Assembly: GCA_964652775.1 (NCBI GenBank)
Contig: CAZZAM010000011.1
Span: forward strand, 36,903-100,902
From: UBA11346 sp038060575
GTDB taxonomy: Bacteria; Planctomycetota; UBA11346
DNA: 64,000 nucleotides
Reading direction: 5' to 3'
Part shown: positions 57,298 to 64,000 of the stretch, piece after piece
Layout of the letters: every line of letters begins with the position of its first letter
How positions within the stretch are numbered: position 1 is the first letter of the stretch
Made by a program: the position numbers and the translations under genes
Notes under the pieces: generated by a model
The model's input: only the letters and a program-made list of their open reading frames with translations
Told to the model about the DNA's origin: nothing
The model's database searches: none

Positions 57298-58410
57298 TCA
57301 GCGCTTAATTGCCGGATTCAATTGCGATCCGCCGCCCCCGCCGCCGCGCTGGATGCCGCGGAACATCATTTCAATCTCTTCTGGGTTGTCCGAGTTCGCC
57401 AAAGCATCTTCGCGTGAAATCTGGCCCTTCTCGAACAAACTGAACAGGCTCTGGTTGAAGGTCATGCAGCCGAAATGCAAACTGTCGCGCAGGGCTGAGC
57501 CTAGCTCGGTGGTGCGCCCTTCTTCGATCATCTGTTTGATTGTCGGGGTTGCGATCATCAGTTCGAGGCCGGGCACGCGGCCGGGGCCGTCCTTGCGTGG
57601 GATCAGGCGCTGGCTGATGACCGCCTGGAACACCAGCGACAACTGCATGCGCACCAGGGTATGCTGGTACGGCGGGAAGAAGTTGATGATGCGTTCCATC
57701 GTCTGCTGCGCGTTGATCGTGTGCAGCGTCGAAAGGACCAAGTGGCCGGTCTCGGCCGCATCGATCGCCGCGTTGACCGTCTCGATGTCACGCATCTCAC
57801 CAACGAGAATGACGTCAGGCGCTTCACGCATCGCGTTCCGCAGCGCACTCTTGAAGTCGCGGGTATCGATGCCGATTTCGCGTTGGTTAATAAGGCAACG
57901 ATCATCGATGTAGCTGTATTCGATCGGATCCTCGACCGTGATGACGTGCCGGTTCACCGTCTTGTTCATGTACTGGATCATCGATGCCAACGTGGTGGAC
58001 TTGCCGGAGCCGGTAATGCCGGTGACCAGGATCAAACCACGGCGCAGCAGCGCGATGCGCTCGAACTGCTCCTGCGGCAAGCCAAGACCTTTGAAATCAG
58101 GGATGTCACTTTTAACGTGACGCAGCACAAAGCCGATGTTGCCGCGCTGCATGAAGGCGTTGACGCGAAAGCGACCGATCTCGGGATCCTCGAATGAGCA
58201 GTCGGCCTCGTGCGCCTTCTTGAACGACTCCTGACTATGGGTTTCGACCAGGACCATAAACGCATCGCGCATGTCCTCTTTGGTCATCGCCGTATTGCCC
58301 AACTGGCGCACCGCACCATCGATACGCACGCGCGGAGGACCGCCGACCTTCAGGAATAGGTCCGAGGACTTGAGCTGCACCATCGCTTTGAGGACTTCGC
58401 GGATATTCAT
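57298..58410 (-). CDS. PilT/PilU-type secretion ATPase
   Basis: A 370-residue hexameric ATPase of the type IV pilus retraction group. Walker A GITGSGKST (131-139), Walker B with E205 (DVILVGEMRD), an Asp box and the His box TGHLVLSTLHT. The C-terminal part (GCMTFNQSLFSLFEKGQISR) resembles PilU/PilT proteins. The start at 58410 fits the family (NIREVLKAMVQLKSSDLFL). No pilin, PilC or PilQ gene is near, so retraction is presumed from the family only. It is followed by the FHA-GAF gene, which might regulate it. Confidence 0.9.
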   Translation of the reverse strand: MNIREVLKAMVQLKSSDLFLKVGGPPRVRIDGAVRQLGNTAMTKEDMRDAFMVLVETHSQESFKKAHEADCSFEDPEIGRFRVNAFMQRGNIGFVLRHVKSDIPDFKGLGLPQEQFERIALLRRGLILVTGITGSGKSTTLASMIQYMNKTVNRHVITVEDPIEYSYIDDRCLINQREIGIDTRDFKSALRNAMREAPDVILVGEMRDIETVNAAIDAAETGHLVLSTLHTINAQQTMERIINFFPPYQHTLVRMQLSLVFQAVISQRLIPRKDGPGRVPGLELMIATPTIKQMIEEGRTTELGSALRDSLHFGCMTFNQSLFSLFEKGQISREDALANSDNPEEIEMMFRGIQRGGGGGGSQLNPAIKR

Positions 58411-58837
58411 AGCCCTATTCCTACGCCTGACCGGCTGGCTGGGAAGGGGTTGATTGGGAAAAGCTACGCGCTGCGAGTGTGGCACACCATTCCACTCGCT
58501 GCAGCTGGGGCCATCGCCAGGGTGTCGCTTTGACGGGAATCGCGAATCCACCGACAGCCAAGCACCGTTTGCTCGCGGTTCGCACGTTCATGCCGTGGTC
58601 CCGATTTCGCTGCGTCTCTACAGTCTGCGCCACCCAACCATCGTCGCGATCCATGTCCAGACACGTAGCTCAGGCCGCGCGAGCATCAGCGCAAACCGTA
58701 GATCAATAGCTCCGTGCCTCACTGCCGCCGTTGTCCGCGCCGGTACCGCGTACTCAGTAATCCCGATCACAATCGGCTGGGTAGAGATAAACGCGGGCAC
58801 CCGACCATGAGCTGTCGGCTGATTTCGCCAGATGGAC
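58411..58837. other. 427-bp gap without a supported gene
   Basis: Next to the PilT start a GCGAGTG/CACTCGC pair at about 58470-58500 recalls family C. On the minus strand a 60-residue frame (58618-58800) is open, with no family likeness and no Shine-Dalgarno. No RNA-gene signature that I know (RNase P, tmRNA, 4.5S) was found. Confidence 0.4.
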
Positions 58838-59239
58838 CTAGCCCTTGTTCAGGCGACCAACGCTTCGTTGCAGAGCACGAATAACCGTCGGCGAAGCGTT
58901 GATTTGGTTGATGTTCCTTTGGAGATTTTGCACAAATGCCGGTCGGTTCACCGGCGGCACCAACATGATGTCAGCGAGGGTCTCGATCGACCAGCCTTTG
59001 CCAGCAATGATCTCGCGACGGAGTTGATTGATGTTATCGCGCACGAATACATGCAGGCGTTCATTGGACATCGTGCCACTGTCCTGTTTGGAACCACTGG
59101 TGTTGGAGCTGCTGCTGCTAGCAGATTGCTGGCCGTCAGAGAATTCATCAGCGCCAGCACCAGCGCCACTGTTTACATTGGCGGCCTGAATGCTGACGGT
59201 CGTCATGAGTACAACGATGGTGAGGATGAGCTTATTCAT
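58838..59239 (-). CDS. small exported protein, DUF3015-like
   Basis: From MNKLILTIVV the product is 133 residues, with AAGGAAC 6-8 nt upstream. Signal peptide to about residue 19 (VVLMTTVSIQAA), a Ser/Gly-rich stretch (SASSSSSNTSGS), then a helical domain (LHVFVRDNINQLRREIIAGK, WSIETLADIMLV) similar to the C-terminal half of DUF3015 proteins. Family assignment is tentative. The DNA is more A/T-rich than its neighbours, and the gene stands alone. Confidence 0.6.
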   Translation of the reverse strand: MNKLILTIVVLMTTVSIQAANVNSGAGAGADEFSDGQQSASSSSSNTSGSKQDSGTMSNERLHVFVRDNINQLRREIIAGKGWSIETLADIMLVPPVNRPAFVQNLQRNINQINASPTVIRALQRSVGRLNKG

Positions 59240-59547
59240 GGTATGTTCCTTGGTATGGTGTGCGCCTCTGGTACACAGCGCGCACCACGAAATCAAGATT
59301 CACAAACACGCTAAACGATCTGTTTTTATCAGCATATTTTAACCTATAAGCATTTATGCTATGGGCCACGCTACGTGGTCACCGACTAGGTGAATTAACC
59401 GACACGACAAACTATCAACCTTTCGACATGCTTGGCGATCATGGCGCCTCACAAAGTTGTGGTCGAACGCTTAGATTAACAGCGTTGGACCGTAACCCGC
59501 GCGAAACAATCGTAGCGACTCGCACATCGAGCTGCAGCTCGCCTTCC
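59240..59547. other. intergenic stretch with A/T-rich promoter region
   Basis: It lies between the start of the DUF3015-like gene and the stop of obg, both on the minus strand. An A/T-rich block at about 59310-59360 (TTTTTATCAGCATATTTTAA) probably holds the promoter of the small gene. Nothing else recognisable. Confidence 0.4.
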
Positions 59548-60540
59548 CTACACGCGCGGCGGGATGGTCACCAGCAGATGGTTTTCCAGTTCCTTGATGC
59601 CTTGGCCACTGACACCACTGATGCAGCGTACCTCGCAACCGAGCGCTTTGCTTACATCTGCCGCTATGTCAGTCAGTTCTGGCCGAGTATCGAGCTTGTT
59701 CAGTACCACCAACTGCCCCTTCTCAGCTAGAACGGGGGAGAAACGCTCGAGTTCGCGATTGAGCACACGGACCCGCTCAGCAAGGGCTTCGGCGTCGCCC
59801 TCGCTGCCATCGACGAGGTGCAGCAGCAACGCACAGCGTTCGACATGGCGCAGGAACTGGTGGCCGAGTCCCTTACCGGCCGACGCACCTTCGATGAGAC
59901 CAGGAATATCAGCTAGTACCAAGGTGCGATCGGAACGCTCGATCACGCCGAGCTGTGGTTCGAGGGTGGTGAACGGATACGGAGCAACTTTTGGACGCGC
60001 CGCTGACAACCGCGACAGCAGTGTGCTCTTGCCAGCGTTGGGGAAGCCGACGATGCCCACATCGGCGATCAGCTTGAGTTCCAACTTGAGGCGGAACTCT
60101 TTGCCGTGTTCGCCGATCGTGAACTGCTTGGGTGCTTGGTTGGTTGAACTCTTGAAGTGGACGTTGCCCTTGCCGCCTTTGCCGCCCGCAGCAACCACAA
60201 CGCGTTGTCCAGCCTCGGTCAGGTCAGCCAATACCTCGTTGGTGTCGGCCAAACGCACGATCGTGCCACACGGCGCCTGGACGATCATGTCCTCGCCCGA
60301 GCGACCCGAGCACTGGCTGCCCGAACCTTTGACGCCGTCCTCGGCCCGCCAATGCGGCTTGCGGACCAGGTGACCCAGCGTGTTCATGTGCGGATTGGCT
60401 TCGAGAATCACATCCCCGCCGCGCCCACCATCCCCGCCGTCGGGACCCCCTTCCGGACGGAATTTCTCGCGCAGGAACGTGGCCGCGCCATCGCCTCCGT
60501 TTCCGGAGCGGACCAGGATTTCAGCTTCGTCGCGCAGCAT
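59548..60540 (-). CDS. obgE: GTPase Obg/CgtA
   Basis: Essential GTPase of late 50S ribosome assembly and stress signalling; cytoplasmic. From MLRDEAEILVRSGNGGDGAA the product is 330 residues: the Obg fold (to about 158, with GGPDGGDGGRGGDVILEA), P-loop GFPNAGKST (165-172), FTTLEPQLG, DIPGLIEGAS (G3) and VLNKLD (G4). The C-terminal OCT extension of Gram-positive proteins is absent. The ATG at 60540 is the family start; the 39 residues upstream are not homologous. rpmA and rplU, its usual neighbours, are missing here. Confidence 0.95.
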   Translation of the reverse strand: MLRDEAEILVRSGNGGDGAATFLREKFRPEGGPDGGDGGRGGDVILEANPHMNTLGHLVRKPHWRAEDGVKGSGSQCSGRSGEDMIVQAPCGTIVRLADTNEVLADLTEAGQRVVVAAGGKGGKGNVHFKSSTNQAPKQFTIGEHGKEFRLKLELKLIADVGIVGFPNAGKSTLLSRLSAARPKVAPYPFTTLEPQLGVIERSDRTLVLADIPGLIEGASAGKGLGHQFLRHVERCALLLHLVDGSEGDAEALAERVRVLNRELERFSPVLAEKGQLVVLNKLDTRPELTDIAADVSKALGCEVRCISGVSGQGIKELENHLLVTIPPRV

Positions 60541-60689
60541 GGGCCGCAGCAGACCGTCATTCAGCCATACCGCAATGCGGAAGAGTACGCGTTCGGCAAG
60601 GCAGCTGATCCCATCACCCACACCAATGCCGAGACTCCGGCAGGTCGTGATGGCCAAAATGTCACCACGCGATCAGCTACCGCGACGAC

Positions 60690-62690
<2,001 letters not shown>

Positions 62691-62712
62691 TCCTAATTGC
62701 CGGTTTTTCCAC

Positions 62713-62850
62713 CACGGCAACCGCTGAGGCGCAGAGGCCGCTGAGAGCGCAGCGGGTTGAAGTTGAAAACCGGAATTCCCCAACACTGATCAAATGAAGG
62801 ATTACTATCACCATCTCCTCTGCGACCTCTGCGCCTCAGCGGTTGCCTTG
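62713..62850 (-). repeat. inverted-repeat cassette, family A copy 6
   Basis: Arms CACGGCAACCGCTGAGGCGC and GCGCCTCAGCGGTTGCCTTG. Orientation is read from the GAGGAGA motif next to the right arm on the minus strand. The centre has diverged. It lies between the convergent DUF255 and rnc genes. Confidence 0.87.
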
Positions 62851-62875
62851 AAGTTTTTCGATGATTGCGTGTTCA

Positions 62876-63619
62876 CTAAACGGTCGGCTCGGTCTTTGGC
62901 ATATCGCGGAGAAACGCTTCCGCCGCAGCGGCCTCAGCGCGCTTGCGACTGTTGCCGGTGCCGGTGGCGACGCGATCACCAGCGGTGACCGTGCTGGCGA
63001 ATTCAGGTGCGTGATCTGTCCCACCGCAACGCTCGGTGACGTACTGCGGCAGGCGCTGATGATAGGCCAGCGACCACGTCTGCAGCGCCATGCGCGGATC
63101 GGTCTCACCGAGCGTGGGTTGTTCGATGCCGTCACGCAGCAGGCGCGCGACCGCCTCGATGGCTGCGTCCCAACCGCCATCAATAAAGACCGCGCCAATG
63201 ATCCCTTCGACGACGTTGGCCTTCACCGAATCGGGCGGCGTCGGCCCAACCTGACCGCCAATAACTGCGTGGGAGAGGATGCCGTGGTGCTCGGCAACTT
63301 TTGCCAGCGTGGCACGGCTGACCAGATTCGACTTGGCGCGCGATAACCAGCCCTCATCGGCACTGGGATGGCGTTGATACACTGCCAACGCAACCGCAGC
63401 GCCGAGCACCGCGTCACCGAGGAACTCCATCCGCTCGTTGGCACTACGACGGCGATCCTCCGGTGTCGATTGCGCCCCGAGTCGACTTGCATGCGTAAAA
63501 CCCTGTAACAACACGTCGGGATCGCGAAAGCGGTGCCCCAGCACGCGCTCGGCGAACTCCAGACGGGTTTCAGGACGGACGGGGTCGGCCACGGGGCGAG
63601 AACCTAGCCAAATATTCAC
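62876..63619 (-). CDS. rnc: ribonuclease III
   Basis: Endonuclease specific for double-stranded RNA; processes rRNA and structured mRNA. The product has 247 residues: RNase III domain with NERMEFLGDA (61-70; E65 and D69) and KANVVEGIIGAVFID, where E138 is catalytic and N135 stands at the place of E. coli D114, as in many homologues. A dsRNA-binding domain follows (about 170-240; DPRMALQTWSLAYHQRLPQY, RKRAEAAAAEAFL). In a genome with this many transcribed inverted repeats, long RNA hairpins would be natural substrates (inference). Confidence 0.94.
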   Translation of the reverse strand: MNIWLGSRPVADPVRPETRLEFAERVLGHRFRDPDVLLQGFTHASRLGAQSTPEDRRRSANERMEFLGDAVLGAAVALAVYQRHPSADEGWLSRAKSNLVSRATLAKVAEHHGILSHAVIGGQVGPTPPDSVKANVVEGIIGAVFIDGGWDAAIEAVARLLRDGIEQPTLGETDPRMALQTWSLAYHQRLPQYVTERCGGTDHAPEFASTVTAGDRVATGTGNSRKRAEAAAAEAFLRDMPKTEPTV

Positions 63620-63638
63620 TGAGTGCTATGTGGGAAAT

Positions 63639-63806
63639 TGGGAATGCTGGAATGCTGGAATAGAAACCCGCGAATCTGGACGTTGTTACACACCTCTCGG
63701 ATGAGAGTCCGGGAGTCGTCAGGTTTCGCACTGTTCGAACATTCCAGCATTCCAGCATTCCAGCATTTGGCATTCGTGGCCTCCCAGCATTTGGCATTCG
63801 TGGCCT
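63639..63806. repeat. inverted-repeat cassette, family E copy 2
   Basis: Left arm GGAATGCT repeated (63639-63662), right arm of ATTCCAGC units (63739-63765). The centre ends GTCGTCAGGTTTCGCACTG, related to the copy at 12376-12474. A directly repeated 22-bp unit (CAGCATTTGGCATTCGTGGC, then CT) follows at 63761-63782 and 63785-63806. Confidence 0.8.
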
Positions 63807-63854
63807 TTCCATCCCCCTCCTAGCCTTCCCCCACTTCCACCCCATGCTCCTCCC

Positions 63855-64000
63855 ATGACCAAGCGCCGTTCGATCACCGCCATGGAGTTTCTGACCCCAG
63901 AGGCCTTTCGTATCGAACTGAGCAGCGATGGCTGGCGACTGCTCAATCCGCGCCAACTCGGTGAAACCCACCGGACCAAAGCCCGGACCTTGATCGCCCG
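63855..64000 (+). CDS. partial gene, cut by the window edge
   Basis: The frame opens with ATG at 63855 and is still open at the end after 48 codons (MTKRRSITAMEFLTPEAFRI, later LSSDGWRLLNPRQL). The composition looks coding. No family can be named from this piece. No clear Shine-Dalgarno is visible. Confidence 0.5.
   Translation, partial: MTKRRSITAMEFLTPEAFRIELSSDGWRLLNPRQLGETHRTKARTLIA

Noticed and set aside
59356..59730. A 124-codon plus-strand frame left of and over the 3' end of obg.
   Set aside because: It is antisense to conserved obg codons in its second half and has no recognisable features.
63570..63971. A 133-codon minus-strand frame beside rnc.
   Set aside because: Mostly translation of repeat E2 (ECWNAG-like words); the plus-strand partial gene at 63855 is a better reading of its right end.

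Overview
The window (64 kb, GC-rich overall) reads as a chromosomal segment of a diderm bacterium of the PVC superphylum, most likely a planctomycete or a verrucomicrobial relative. The arguments are a small basic protein of the PVC-specific type (26385-26705), large MoxR/DUF58/von Willebrand A (Bat) clusters, a DUF4838 glycan locus, and lpxA, which implies an outer membrane. The exact phylum is inference: there is no rRNA gene and no convincing tRNA gene here.

Layout. 1-985: left edge, two small uncertain genes. 985-1614: AlkA-type glycosylase. 1831-22114: about 20 kb of co-directional, tightly packed Bat genes in two back-to-back sets. Set 1 has MoxR, DUF58, a BatD-like protein, two vWA proteins, a TPR protein, BatD and a BatE-like protein. 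Set 2 has DUF58, a BatA-like protein with a lost metal site, a double-vWA protein, a coiled-coil membrane protein, a second MoxR, a membrane protein and an ABC ATPase without a permease. 22198-26145: hypothetical protein, long adenylate kinase, queG, and lpxA with a zinc ribbon. 26791-35423 (minus strand): a glycan-processing locus (creatininase-like, DUF4838, transglutaminase-like and two TIM-barrel proteins) with a GntR/LacI-type repressor and a recognisable promoter with overlapping operator. 35669-44502: small lipoprotein, TrmB-like regulator, PHP phosphoesterase, EamA transporter, methyltransferase, GH38-like beta-sandwich protein, exported EEP nuclease, dapA and a deacetylase-like protein. 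44683-50801: pdxJ, bioF-type synthase, AT-hook/HTH protein and acnB. 50946-55012: glycosyltransferase, AraC/PocR regulator, large alpha-toroid protein and an orphan glycosyltransferase 3' end. 55013-64000: TrmH-type methyltransferase, FHA-GAF protein, PilT-type ATPase, small exported protein, obg, DUF255 protein, rnc and a truncated gene.

The most striking signal lies between the genes. Many gaps, including gaps inside the Bat operon, hold a 50-170 bp inverted-repeat cassette. Many sequence families are present but they share one architecture: two inverted arms, each a near-tandem array of 7-9 bp units (or a REP-like hairpin), around a 20-90 bp centre. One family occurs six times and its centre is partly conserved and oriented, so it moves as a unit. 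Several cassettes sit inside reading frames: they lengthen the 5' ends of two Bat genes and write the last codons and stop of a BatE-like gene, queG, bioF and the small basic protein. No REP-associated transposase is visible in the window.
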